Part shown: in pieces, positions 46,050-54,097 of the stretch
How the letters are laid out: the number at the start of each line of letters is the position of its first letter
Position numbering within the stretch: the first letter of the stretch is position 1
Source of the DNA: Cognatazoarcus halotolerans
Lineage (GTDB): Bacteria > Pseudomonadota > Gammaproteobacteria > Burkholderiales > Rhodocyclaceae
Length of the DNA: 64,000 bases
Direction: 5' to 3'
Assembly (NCBI RefSeq): GCF_009800965.1
Contig: NZ_WUAF01000004.1
Span: 233,212-297,211, forward strand
Made by a program: the position numbers and the translations under genes
The notes under the pieces: model-generated
What the model was told of the DNA's origin: nothing
The model's database searches: none
What the model saw: the letters and a program-made list of their open reading frames with translations, nothing else

Positions 46050-47426
46050 TCAACGTTCGCCCATGCGGCGGATGGAATCGGCGCTGAAGAAGCCGTCGTT
46101 GTAGTTGTCGCGGTTGGCCGCCTCGAGCTCGATCACGTCGCCTTCCTGGGTCCAGTTGTCGAGTGCATAGCGACGCGCGACGAGGTCGTACATCTGCTGC
46201 TCGAAGGTCACGCAGGCCTTGATGTCGGGCGAGGCCCAGAGGCTGCCTTCCTGCACCCGCCAGAGGTTGCCCTTGGCGTCGTACATATCCACGTGCAGCA
46301 GCGCCCAGGAATCCTCATCCACGTAGAAGCGGCGCTTGGCGAAGGAATGGCGCTTGTCGGCCTTGACGGTCGCCTCGACCACCCACACGCGGTGCAGTTC
46401 GTAGCGGGTCTTGTCGCGGTTGGTGAAATCCGGGCCGAGCAGGTCCTTGAACTTGTTCTTCTTGTCGATCAGCTTGTAGGAGTTGTAGGGAACGACCATC
46501 TCCTTCTTGCCGATCAGCTTGAGGTCGTAGCGGTCCATGGCGCCCGAGAACATGTTGATCTGGTCGACGAAGTAGAGGTTGTCGAAGCCGGCGATCGGGT
46601 TGTCGTAGGCGAAGGCCGGCGCACGGCGCACGCGGCGCTGCCCCGGGAAGTAGATCCAGGCGTCGGAGACGCGGTCATGGAAAGTGTGGATCAGATACAC
46701 CTCGCCGGCGCGCGACGGCGGGGTCAGCACCTCGTAGATCTGCTTGGATTCGCTCGAACCGACCTCCGCCGGGCTCTTGATCTTGGGATCGACGAATGGG
46801 TACCAGTCATAGAACCACTGCTTGTTCTCGGTGTAGCTGCCGTCCTTCTCGGGGAGGATCGCGGAGATCTGGGTGCGCCGGGCCGAACCGACGTAGCGCG
46901 TCTTGAAGTTCCACATCACCTCGTAGCCGGTCTTGGGGATCGGGAAGGCAAGGCCACCGCCATACGCCTGCTCGAGCTTCCAGCCATCGGCGCTGGTCTT
47001 GGCGTAGGTGGCGTTCTTCTTCGTCTGCGCCATGAACCAGTCCGGGAAGGTGCAACTGCGGCGGGTCGGATAGACATCGAGACGATAGCCCTTGTAGGCC
47101 TTGATCAAGGCGACCTGCCCCTCGGGCAGCTTGTCCGCGTACTTGTCGACGTTGCTCGCATCGATGCTGTAGAGCGGCTTGTCCGCGGCGTAGGGGTCCG
47201 AATGGCCCGGCTTCCAGCCGGCTGGGGCCTTGGTCAGCCCCCCCGTCCACGCGGGAATCTGACCATCGGCACTGGCCGCCATTTCAGCGCCCGCCGGGGT
47301 GAGCTCCTTGCCGAGCTTGGCAGCCTCCTGCTCACTGACTGCGGCGCCGGCCCCGCTGGCAAGCAGCGCGGCCAGCGCGAATGCCAGCGGCTTTGAGCAG
47401 GTCCTTCTGAAGTGTTCGAGATTCAT
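46050..47426 (-). CDS. DUF1329 family periplasmic protein (LolA/LolB-like fold expected)
   Basis: A 458-residue protein. It has a signal peptide (PLAFALAALLASGAGA) and the family blocks QEAAKLGKELTPAGAEMAASADGQIPAWTGGLT at the mature start, then RRQRVRRAPAFAYDNPIAGFDNL-type and DPSWALLHVDMYDAKGNLWRVQEG-like regions. DUF1329 proteins are commonly annotated as outer-membrane lipoprotein-sorting-like carriers. The start at 47426 follows AGGGAGAAAC. It is coupled with DUF1302 and the MMPL transporter. Confidence 0.88.
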   Translation of the reverse strand: MNLEHFRRTCSKPLAFALAALLASGAGAAVSEQEAAKLGKELTPAGAEMAASADGQIPAWTGGLTKAPAGWKPGHSDPYAADKPLYSIDASNVDKYADKLPEGQVALIKAYKGYRLDVYPTRRSCTFPDWFMAQTKKNATYAKTSADGWKLEQAYGGGLAFPIPKTGYEVMWNFKTRYVGSARRTQISAILPEKDGSYTENKQWFYDWYPFVDPKIKSPAEVGSSESKQIYEVLTPPSRAGEVYLIHTFHDRVSDAWIYFPGQRRVRRAPAFAYDNPIAGFDNLYFVDQINMFSGAMDRYDLKLIGKKEMVVPYNSYKLIDKKNKFKDLLGPDFTNRDKTRYELHRVWVVEATVKADKRHSFAKRRFYVDEDSWALLHVDMYDAKGNLWRVQEGSLWASPDIKACVTFEQQMYDLVARRYALDNWTQEGDVIELEAANRDNYNDGFFSADSIRRMGER

Positions 47427-47457
47427 TTGGGTTTCTCCCTGGTCTAGGTTCTTGCAG

Positions 47458-47886
47458 TTACTTGATCGTGATGCCGCGCGCGGCCAGCGAGGCGACGATC
47501 GCCGCACGGGTCGCGCTTACGTCTTCGAGCGGATGGCTGCGGTAGCGCGTGACCTCTTCCTCGGTGTAGGGCGTGAAGTCGGCCGGCAGGGTGTCGCCGG
47601 AAAAGGCGTTTGCCATCCAGTTGAGCAGCCGCGTCACCTCGGCGTTGTTGAGTGCCGAATTCGACGTACCCGGCACCTGCACCAGAAAGGCACGTCCCTC
47701 CGGCAGTTTCAGGAAATGGCCGAGCTGCCCGCGCAGCGTGGGCACGTCACCGGTCGGTGCGCCGCGGCCATCGACCTGATGGCAGCCGGCGCAGTTGAGG
47801 ATGTACTGGTGCCGGGCCACCACCGCATCGCTTGCCGCCAAGGCGCCGCCGGCCACCAACAGGGCGAGAAGCGCGACGGCCTTCAT
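47458..47886 (-). CDS. Monohaem c-type cytochrome
   Basis: A 142-residue periplasmic cytochrome with a signal peptide (VALLALLVAGGALA) and one haem site, Cys32-Ala-Gly-Cys35-His36 in LNCAGCHQVDG. A candidate axial Met lies in LLNWMANAF. It overlaps the upstream cytochrome gene by 4 nt. Being directly downstream of aauA, it is a candidate electron acceptor for the quinoprotein or a link to the oxidase. Confidence 0.88.
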   Translation of the reverse strand: MKAVALLALLVAGGALAASDAVVARHQYILNCAGCHQVDGRGAPTGDVPTLRGQLGHFLKLPEGRAFLVQVPGTSNSALNNAEVTRLLNWMANAFSGDTLPADFTPYTEEEVTRYRSHPLEDVSATRAAIVASLAARGITIK

Positions 47887-48350
47887 GGCTTGCCCCCAAG
47901 CGCGGCCAGCACCTTCTTGCGCAGCGCCAGCACCTGGTGCGGCGCCAGCTTCTCCGCCCGCGCCGCGGCGATGTCGGCCGCCTCGTAGGGGCGGTGCCCG
48001 GCGGGGAGGCCGGCCGCGTTGTATTCACCCATCACGGTGTTGAGGACGGCCGCGAGCTCCTCGTCGTCGAGCTGAGCGAACGAGGGCATGACGCCCATGA
48101 AACGTTCCTCGCCGACCTTGATCGGGCCCGACAGCCCGGACACGAGCACCCTCGGGAAATAGGCGCGACCTTCCTCGGTGGCCAGCCGCGGCGCGAGCTG
48201 GCCGGCCAGCGGGGGGGCCAGGCCGGGGGCACCGACGCCGCCCGCCTGGTGGCAGGCGACACAGCGCTGACCGTAGACCGCGGCACCGTCGGCCGCCGCC
48301 GCTGGCAAGGCCAGCGCGGCAAGCAGGATGGCAAGGAGCGTCTTCATCAC
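47883..48350 (-). CDS. Monohaem c-type cytochrome following aauA
   Basis: A 155-residue protein with a signal peptide (LLAILLAALALPAAAA) and a haem site Cys30-Val-Ala-Cys33-His34 in YGQRCVACHQAGG. The likely axial Met is in FMGVMPSF. It is 4 bp after aauA. In Alcaligenes faecalis a c-type cytochrome gene is reported beside the aau genes, so conservation of this place supports a role in accepting electrons from aromatic amine dehydrogenase. A second in-frame ATG at 48347 is possible. Confidence 0.9.
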   Translation of the reverse strand: MMKTLLAILLAALALPAAAADGAAVYGQRCVACHQAGGVGAPGLAPPLAGQLAPRLATEEGRAYFPRVLVSGLSGPIKVGEERFMGVMPSFAQLDDEELAAVLNTVMGEYNAAGLPAGHRPYEAADIAAARAEKLAPHQVLALRKKVLAALGGKP

Positions 48351-48354
48351 CGCC

Positions 48355-48891
48355 TCACCCTTCCCCGTCGGCCAGCCCGACGACCGCGGCCAGCGTGCAG
48401 TGGAACATCGTCGAATCGTTGGCCATGCACCAGTTGATGTCGTTGTGCACGCCCATGCGGTAGGCCGGCCGCTCGCGCTCGTTGGTATTGCACAGGCAGC
48501 GCCCGCAGGCAGTCTTGCCGCAGCAGTCGTTGTAGCTGATCAGGTAGTTCTTGCCGTCCTCGGGGTTGTGGCAGGTACCGATCCAGCTCACCTTGGAGGG
48601 CGTAGTGCCGGGCGGGCAGGTCGATGACGAGCCGCCGCAGCATGAGCACAGGTAGCCGTCCTGCGCGCAGTAGCGCCAGTATTCGCAATCCTCGTCGCCG
48701 GGCTTGCCGGCCGCGGCAGCCTTGTGGGCAGCGCCGGCCGCAGCCTGGGCACTGCGATCGAACGGCAGCACCGGCAGCACGAAGGCGGTCCCCACCATCA
48801 GCTTGCCGATGCGGATCAGCGCCCCGCGGCGCGAACTCTGCTGCGCCACCGTGCGGGTCTTGCGTTCGAAGAAGTTGTCCAGCCATTTCAT
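48355..48891 (-). CDS. aauA: Aromatic amine dehydrogenase small subunit (TTQ-bearing)
   Basis: A 178-residue precursor of the catalytic small subunit. A long twin-arginine-like signal (SSRRGALIRIGKLMVG) precedes a cysteine-rich mature part with 14 Cys. The two Trp that form tryptophan tryptophylquinone are Trp103 (SWIGTC) and Trp154 (NWCMAN). The Asp residues important for TTQ formation, Asp78 and Asp122, are present. The blocks LCSCCGG and CCGKTACGRC and the ending FHCTLAAVVGLA match aromatic amine dehydrogenase better than methylamine dehydrogenase, which has CDCSGG. The enzyme oxidises primary aromatic amines to aldehyde and ammonia in the periplasm. Confidence 0.95.
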   Translation of the reverse strand: MKWLDNFFERKTRTVAQQSSRRGALIRIGKLMVGTAFVLPVLPFDRSAQAAAGAAHKAAAAGKPGDEDCEYWRYCAQDGYLCSCCGGSSSTCPPGTTPSKVSWIGTCHNPEDGKNYLISYNDCCGKTACGRCLCNTNERERPAYRMGVHNDINWCMANDSTMFHCTLAAVVGLADGEG

Positions 48892-48905
48892 GTCGATGTC
48901 TCCTC

Positions 48906-49499
48906 TCAGGCCTGCTGGTCGATGAACTGCTGCACCGAGGCGACGCCCAGTTCCTTGGCGGTGAAAAGGCTCTCGAGCTGCTCGCGGGAATTCACCAGGC
49001 CCTTGGCGACGATGCGTCCGTGCTCATCGAGCAGTACCGCGTAGGGCAGCTTGGCAACGCGGTAGCCGATCCCGAGATCGCGCGACAGCACGTAGGGGAA
49101 GGCCTGCAGCCCGGCCTTCTCGATGAAGGCAAGATGCTCGGGCTGCTCGCCGTCCGAGGTCAGCACCACGTCGAGCCAGCTCCCCTCGTTCGAGCGGATC
49201 GAACGCAGGATCGGCAGCAGCTTCTTGCATACCGGGCAGGTCGGCGAGAGGAAGAACAGCAGGGTGCTCTTGTCGCGCGCGCGACCGATGCTGACCACCG
49301 CGTTCCCGGTGATGGTGGTGAGGTCGAATACCGGCGAAGGCTCGCCGACCTTGGGACCGGTATCCATCATCAGCGCCCCCATCGGGGCCACGCGCTCGTA
49401 CAGGACGCCGATCTGGCGGGCCAGGGCAAACAGCCCGACAAGTGCCGCAAGTACGGCGATCCACAGCAAGACGTTCGAAATCATCAGGGCTTCGTTCAT
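48906..49499 (-). CDS. aauD: AauD/MauD thioredoxin-like amine dehydrogenase maturation protein
   Basis: A 197-residue membrane-anchored protein. One N-terminal helix (ISNVLLWIAVLAALVGLFALA) is followed by a periplasmic thioredoxin fold with a CPVC redox pair in FFLSPTCPVCKKLLP. It is thought to form or shuffle the many disulfides of the small subunit. The start at 49499 follows GAGGAGCGGATC. It overlaps the mauE-like gene by 4 nt and precedes aauA by 14 bp. Confidence 0.92.
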   Translation of the reverse strand: MNEALMISNVLLWIAVLAALVGLFALARQIGVLYERVAPMGALMMDTGPKVGEPSPVFDLTTITGNAVVSIGRARDKSTLLFFLSPTCPVCKKLLPILRSIRSNEGSWLDVVLTSDGEQPEHLAFIEKAGLQAFPYVLSRDLGIGYRVAKLPYAVLLDEHGRIVAKGLVNSREQLESLFTAKELGVASVQQFIDQQA

Positions 49500-50050
49500 G
49501 ATCCGCTCCTCAATTGGGCAAGACGGGGTTGATTGGCAATGAGCTGGTTGGCGGTGGCGTAGAGGGCGAACAAGGCAAGCGTTGCCCCCGCCACCGAGAG
49601 GTAATCGATCCACATCAGGGCGCGGTCGCTGCCGGGCTGGCCGGCGACGATCGCCACTGCCAGCAGCACCGCATTGCGTGCCGGCAAGGCCCACGACAGC
49701 TCGGTGTGGCCTTCCGCGCCGCCGCAGCCGCAGTCGATCGCGGTGTGGCCGCGCAGCAGGTTGATCACCACGCCGGCAGTCGACACACCCAGCACCACGA
49801 GGGTCAGCGCCAGCCCGATGCCGCGACTGGCCTCGAACAGCAGCGCCGTGCCGGCCGCGACTTCGAGCACCGGAAAGGCCAGCGCGAAGCCGCCCGCCAA
49901 CACCTCGGGCAACAGCCGGTAGAGCTCGACCTGGGCACGGAAGACGGCCAGGTCGCGCAGCTTCTGCCAGGCACCGGTGAGCAGCACCACCGCCAGCAGG
50001 GCACCGCAGCTGCGCGCCAGGACCGGGTCGGTCATGAAGGCATCCATCAC
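49496..50050 (-). CDS. aauE: AauE/MauE amine dehydrogenase accessory membrane protein
   Basis: A 184-residue protein with four to five membrane helices, of the MauE/DoxX-like fold. It has the conserved Cys-rich loop IDCGCGGAEGHTELSWAL. It is needed for small-subunit maturation in methylamine dehydrogenase systems and probably works with AauD in disulfide handling. It overlaps aauB upstream and aauD downstream by 4 nt each, so translation is coupled across three genes. Start at 50050, or the second Met at 50047. Confidence 0.9.
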   Translation of the reverse strand: MMDAFMTDPVLARSCGALLAVVLLTGAWQKLRDLAVFRAQVELYRLLPEVLAGGFALAFPVLEVAAGTALLFEASRGIGLALTLVVLGVSTAGVVINLLRGHTAIDCGCGGAEGHTELSWALPARNAVLLAVAIVAGQPGSDRALMWIDYLSVAGATLALFALYATANQLIANQPRLAQLRSGS

Positions 50051-51195
50051 TGCATCTCCATCAGGTTGGGGGTGTCGCCAACGCCCTCGATGCGGCCCAG
50101 CGGCTTGAGGCCACTGGCGTCGTACGAGGCAATGCCACCCTTGACCGCGTCGAAGGCGAACAGCCGCGCTGCCTCCCCCTGGCTGACCGCGACCGCGATC
50201 GCGTTGCTGCCGGGGACACGACCGAGGCGCTTGTGGCTGGCACGGTCAAAGGCCCAGATCTCCTTGGCCGGATTCTTGTGGCTGCCCTCGTAGGACTTGT
50301 CGTGCATCGCCACGTAGAGACGGCCGCTGGCCTTGTGCTCGGCGAGCACCTGGTAACCGCCGGGGCGCCAACCGGCCTTGCGCTCGCCTGCCGAAAGCAG
50401 CGACCACGGCGCTTCGAAGCTGGCCGTCTCGCCACCGACGTTTGCGGTGTAGAGATCGCCGCCGTAGGAGACGAAGCGATACACGTCGCCGTCCTGCTCG
50501 CCATGGATGAAGATCGGATCCTTGTCGGCGTCGAAGAACTTCGCGCTGCGCTTCTGCGTCGCCGGCTTGCCGTCCGCATCGAGCGTGACGGTGAGCATCG
50601 TGCCGTCACCGCATACCGTCGAGAAGCGGCCCGGCGTGCCCGCGGCCGGCAGCACGATCCAGCAGCCCGGTGTCTGCACTTCCGACGCCACCTTCCCCGC
50701 CGCAAGATCGACCACCGTCACCGAGGTGGCCGGTGTCGCGTTCTGCACGAACAGCCAGCGTCCGTCGGACGAGGTGCGGATGGTGCCCTTGTAGTTCAGC
50801 GACTGGGCGTGGCGCGGCGGAATGACGATCTCGCCGGTGTGCGCCAGCGTCAAAGCATCATGGATGTCCACCACGTCGGTGCGCTCGCCGTGATTCAAGC
50901 GCGAGTAGTAGGTGGTGGCGACGTAGATGGTCTTGCGATCGGGCGAGAGCGTCGACTGGCCCGCATAGCCGGTGGCGACCATGCCGAGGTAATGCATGTT
51001 CTTGCCATCGATCACATGCAGCTTGCCGTCGACGATGTGGTTGATCGCCACGTCCGACAGGTAGATGCGGTACGGATCTGCCGGCGCAAGCTTGCCGACC
51101 GACACGATCTCGGGCGTGAACTCGGCATGCGCAAGGCTGCCGGTGAGCGCGAGCAGGCCTGCGACCGAGATTCCCGCCAGGGTTTTTCGAAGCAC
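50047..51195 (-). CDS. aauB: Aromatic amine dehydrogenase large subunit
   Basis: A 382-residue seven-bladed beta-propeller subunit. The signal peptide is LAGISVAGLLALTGSLAHA. Blocks closely like Alcaligenes AADH are RIYLSDVAINHIVDGKLHVIDGKNMHYLGMV, QNATPATSVTVVDLAAGK, GCWIVLP, VCGDGTMLTV, and WRPGGYQVLAEHKASGRLYV. Start is taken at the GTG at 51195, set by AAAGGAGGTTCAC; the longer frame would lack a signal peptide at its start. It is the first gene of the operon, divergent from an AraC regulator 359 bp away. Confidence 0.94.
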   Translation of the reverse strand: MLRKTLAGISVAGLLALTGSLAHAEFTPEIVSVGKLAPADPYRIYLSDVAINHIVDGKLHVIDGKNMHYLGMVATGYAGQSTLSPDRKTIYVATTYYSRLNHGERTDVVDIHDALTLAHTGEIVIPPRHAQSLNYKGTIRTSSDGRWLFVQNATPATSVTVVDLAAGKVASEVQTPGCWIVLPAAGTPGRFSTVCGDGTMLTVTLDADGKPATQKRSAKFFDADKDPIFIHGEQDGDVYRFVSYGGDLYTANVGGETASFEAPWSLLSAGERKAGWRPGGYQVLAEHKASGRLYVAMHDKSYEGSHKNPAKEIWAFDRASHKRLGRVPGSNAIAVAVSQGEAARLFAFDAVKGGIASYDASGLKPLGRIEGVGDTPNLMEMQ

Positions 51196-51361
51196 GTGAA
51201 CCTCCTTTGTGTTCGCGGCGCCAGGCAGGAATGCGAGCCTCGCCTGGCGCCTCTGAGTCATTCACCGCGGTGTCCCCGCGATGCCTTGGCGGGCTCCTTG
51301 TATTGCCTGCGAGCCAGCTGCCGGAATCCATGCTGACCCACGACGCGTGCCGGGCGGTATC

Positions 51362-51406
51362 CCAAATCGGCAACCCCGATTTGGTGCAAGTCATTGTCCA
51401 AATTGG
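51362..51406. promoter_or_regulatory. Candidate AraC-type operator repeats
   Basis: CCAAATCGG (51362-51370) and its exact inverse CCGATTTGG (51376-51384) form a 23-bp inverted repeat with a 5-bp spacer. A third related element, the self-palindrome CCAAATTGG, lies at 51398-51406, 36 bp from the first. The place between two divergent starts suits binding by the AraC regulator encoded at 51555. Confidence 0.55.
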
Positions 51407-51507
51407 GGATTTTTGTGTGCGACGCACCATTTCCGTGCGCAGCTGCAGCATGCGGAGGAAACGCTTGCAAACGGATCCGCTTTATGTCTAAAGTAAAAAA
51501 CGGGGTT

Positions 51508-51521
51508 GCGAGACGTCTCGC
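51508..51521. promoter_or_regulatory. 14-bp palindrome in the leader of the AraC-family gene
   Basis: GCGAGACGTCTCGC is a perfect palindrome 34 bp before the ATG at 51555. Its right half can also pair with CGAGAC further on, so two alternative hairpins are possible close to the ribosome site AAGGAGAG. It may be an operator or an RNA structure. Confidence 0.35.
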
Positions 51522-51554
51522 CAAAGACGCGAGACCGCCCCAAGGAGAGACCTG

Positions 51555-52574
51555 ATGACCACTGCTGCAGAAGCCCTGCAGGCACTTCACCGAGAACCCG
51601 GCGCGTACAGCCTCAACCAGGTGCTCAGTTCCGATGCGGACGAGCACGCCGAGGGTCTGCAGCACTGGAAGCAACGCTACGAGCAGCTTTCACCGGGCCG
51701 CTTCGAAGGCCACCTGGAAGAAGCCTGGTTCGGCAACCTGCAGGTATTTCGCGAACGCACGAACCAGACGGTGCATGAAGGCGGCCTCGCCTGGGAAGGC
51801 TCGCGCACCTTTGGCGTGCCGGTGGCGATCGATGGCGAAGGCTGGTACTGCGGCGAGGTATTCCATCGCGACTCGATCATCACCCTGCGCGGTGGCGACG
51901 TGCTCGACTTTCGCACCCCGCGGAGCCTCGACGTGGTGGCGGTCACGGTCGATACGCTCACCCTCAACGAATATGCGATGCAGGTCGAGCAACGCGACCT
52001 CGAGGCCGAACTCGCCGGCCAGCGCGTGGTGCCCGCCACCGCGACCCAGGCCGCGGAATTGCGGGCTTTCCTGCTCACCGTGCTCGCCAGCATCCAATCC
52101 ACACCGGGCATGCTGAGCCATCCGCAGATGCGCAAGGCGCTCGAACAAGGGGTATGCGCGAGCCTCGTCGCATCGATCGGCAACGAAACCGAGGTGCCGC
52201 TCCCCACGCCCACCAGCAATGCCCGCCGCAGCATCGTTTCGGCGGCCCGCGATTACATGCACGAACACATCGACGAACCGATCACCGTCGCCGACCTGTG
52301 CCAGACCCTGGGCGTGTCACGCCGCACCCTGCAATACAGCTTCCAGGACGTGCTGGAGCTCAACCCGGTGAGTTTCCTGCGCGCGATGCGCCTCAATGGT
52401 GTGCGCAGAAGTCTTCGTCGGGCCAATCCGGAAACCGATACGATCGCCGATATCGCCGCGCGCTGGGGCTTCTGGCATCTTTCGCATTTCGCCGCGGACT
52501 ACAAGACGATGTTCGGCGAACTTCCCTCCGAAACCCTGCGCCACCCGGCCCATTCAGCGGGTTCAGCGCGCTGA
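51555..52574 (+). CDS. AraC-family transcriptional regulator, likely for amine oxidation
   Basis: A 339-residue regulator. The N-terminal about 200 residues form a cupin-like sensor of the EutR/FeaR kind (LEEAWFGNLQVFRERTNQTVHEGG..., AIDGEGWYCGEVF). The C-terminal double HTH is PITVADLCQTLGVSRRTLQYSFQDVLELNPVSFLRAMRLNGVRRSL, then IADIAARWGFWHLSHFAADYKTMFGE. The ATG follows AAGGAGAGACCTG. Divergent from aauB, it is the best candidate activator of the aromatic amine operon. It overlaps the convergent MauN-like gene by 12 nt at the 3' ends. Confidence 0.87.
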   Translation: MTTAAEALQALHREPGAYSLNQVLSSDADEHAEGLQHWKQRYEQLSPGRFEGHLEEAWFGNLQVFRERTNQTVHEGGLAWEGSRTFGVPVAIDGEGWYCGEVFHRDSIITLRGGDVLDFRTPRSLDVVAVTVDTLTLNEYAMQVEQRDLEAELAGQRVVPATATQAAELRAFLLTVLASIQSTPGMLSHPQMRKALEQGVCASLVASIGNETEVPLPTPTSNARRSIVSAARDYMHEHIDEPITVADLCQTLGVSRRTLQYSFQDVLELNPVSFLRAMRLNGVRRSLRRANPETDTIADIAARWGFWHLSHFAADYKTMFGELPSETLRHPAHSAGSAR

Positions 52575-53438
52575 ACCTTTCGGCGATCCGCCGACGATTT
52601 CACCCGCCGGCTTGCGCTGCGTCACCCGACGCAGCCCGAATTCGAACACCTTGTCGTCGCAGACATCGATGCAGCGCCCGCAGTTGATGCAGTCGCCACT
52701 CAGGATCACCGGGGTCGCTGCCGCATCCGCGGGCTTGAGCGCCGGCGCGATCACCTGAGGCTCGGGGCATACCCGGAAGCACGCACCGCAATCAGTGCAG
52801 GCAGCCCGGCCCGCGGCATTCACGCGCAGTACCGCGGCCTTGCCGACAAGACCGTAAAAGGCGCCTACCGGGCACAGGTGACTGCACCAGCCCCGCCGGC
52901 TGACCAGCAGGTCGAACAGGAATACCGCCAGCACGACCGTCCAGCCGAGGCCCATACCGAACACCAGTCCGCGCTGCAGGATGGTGATCGGATTGACGAG
53001 CTCCCAGACGATCAAGCCGGTCACAGCCGAAAACGGCAACAGGGCCGCGAGGATCCATAGCCGCATCCGGCGCGACGGCTGCCACCCGGGCCCCAGACCA
53101 AGGCGACTGCGCAGCCCCGCCGCGACATCGGTGAGCGGATTTATCGGACACACCCACGCGCAATAGCTGCGCCCGCCGATCACCAGGTAGATCGCCAGCA
53201 CCGTCAGCGCGCCACCAATCGCGGCGAGGCCCCGCCCCTGCCCCGCGGCCAGCGACTGCAGCACGATCAGCGGATCGGAAAGCGCGACGGTATCGAGGAT
53301 CACGCTCGAAGCAAGATTGCCCTTCAACCACCAGATCCCCAGCCAGGGGCCGGCCATGAAGAGCGCCAGCAATCCGCACTGCACCAGTCGCCGCATGATC
53401 AGCCAGCGATGGCGCGCCAACACGCCGCGCCGCCTCAT
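52563..53438 (-). CDS. MauN/NapH-like polyferredoxin membrane protein
   Basis: A 291-residue protein with about four to five membrane helices. It has two CxxxCP motifs facing the cytoplasm (CAWVCPINP and CSHLCPVGAF) and two 4Fe-4S sites (CTDCGACFRVCPEP and CINCGRCIDVCDDK). This is the NapH/MauN layout. The start at 53438 is chosen because MRRRGVLARHRWLIMRRLVQ leads into the first helix. It overlaps the MauM-like gene by 4 nt. It may pass electrons between the quinol pool and the periplasmic partner. Confidence 0.88.
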   Translation of the reverse strand: MRRRGVLARHRWLIMRRLVQCGLLALFMAGPWLGIWWLKGNLASSVILDTVALSDPLIVLQSLAAGQGRGLAAIGGALTVLAIYLVIGGRSYCAWVCPINPLTDVAAGLRSRLGLGPGWQPSRRMRLWILAALLPFSAVTGLIVWELVNPITILQRGLVFGMGLGWTVVLAVFLFDLLVSRRGWCSHLCPVGAFYGLVGKAAVLRVNAAGRAACTDCGACFRVCPEPQVIAPALKPADAAATPVILSGDCINCGRCIDVCDDKVFEFGLRRVTQRKPAGEIVGGSPKGSAR

Positions 53439-54097
53439 GGGGCACGCGGGTCGTGCCGCGCCAGCGCGACCGGCAAGACCTTGATCGATGCTTCCACGGT
53501 GGCGCAGGCGTGTTCGCATTTACCGCAGCCGGTGCAGGCATCGGGATGTACAGTCGGCTGGAAATAGCCGCGCGATTCGCTGTGGCGCCGCTCCATGGTG
53601 ATCGCGCGGCCGCGCAGCGGACAGGCCATGAAGCAGGCGCGGCACTCCGCGAAGCCGGTTACCGCATAGCAGGTGTCCGCACCCGTGAACACGGCGATGC
53701 CCATCCGCGCATCCTCGATGTGATCGAGCGCCTTAGACAGCGCCTCGGTCGGACAGGCCGCAACGCAGGGAATGTCGGCACACATCTCGCAGGGCGCTTG
53801 CCGGGCAACGAAATAGGGCGTTCCGAGCGGCACCGCGCGGCCAAGCGGAGCAAGCTCCAGGATATCGAACGGACAGGCCTGCACGCACAGGCCGCAGCGC
53901 ACGCATGCCGCCGCGAAATCCTCCTCGGCCAGCGCACCGGGAGGACGGATCGCCCATGCCGGCAGCGCCGCGGCCTGTCTGCCGTGCGCAGCGAGCAACA
54001 AGCCCACCACACCCGAACTTCCGGCCAGCGCGACGCATCGTTCGATAAAGCGCCGGCGCCCGGGGGACCCGGCATCCTTCCCGGCCATCGCATTCAC
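53435..54097 (-). CDS. MauM/NapG-like periplasmic ferredoxin
   Basis: A 220-residue protein with a twin-arginine-type N-terminus (GRRRFIERCVALAG) and four 4Fe-4S cysteine sets: CVRCGLCVQACP, CEMCADIPCVAACP, the split CYAV...CRACFMACP, and CTGCGKCEHAC. A GGGAGGTGA site precedes the ATG at 54097. It is the normal partner of the MauN/NapH-like protein. mauM and mauN occur in methylamine dehydrogenase clusters. No nap genes are seen here, so a link to the aau genes is likely. Confidence 0.88.
   Translation of the reverse strand: MNAMAGKDAGSPGRRRFIERCVALAGSSGVVGLLLAAHGRQAAALPAWAIRPPGALAEEDFAAACVRCGLCVQACPFDILELAPLGRAVPLGTPYFVARQAPCEMCADIPCVAACPTEALSKALDHIEDARMGIAVFTGADTCYAVTGFAECRACFMACPLRGRAITMERRHSESRGYFQPTVHPDACTGCGKCEHACATVEASIKVLPVALARHDPRAP

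Larger units (their letters stand above)
51196..51554. other. Divergent control region between aauB and the AraC-family gene
   Basis: A 359-bp gap holding the repeated CCAAAT(C/T)GG elements at 51362-51406 and a 14-bp palindrome at 51508-51521 in the AraC-gene leader. No -35/-10 pair was fixed with confidence. No gene is seen. Confidence 0.6.

Noticed and set aside
48355..51195. Methylamine dehydrogenase (mau) identity for the quinoprotein
   Set aside because: The small-subunit CSCCGG and KTACGRC blocks and the large-subunit ATPATS/CGDG blocks fit aromatic amine dehydrogenase better; mauF, mauG and amicyanin are not seen.
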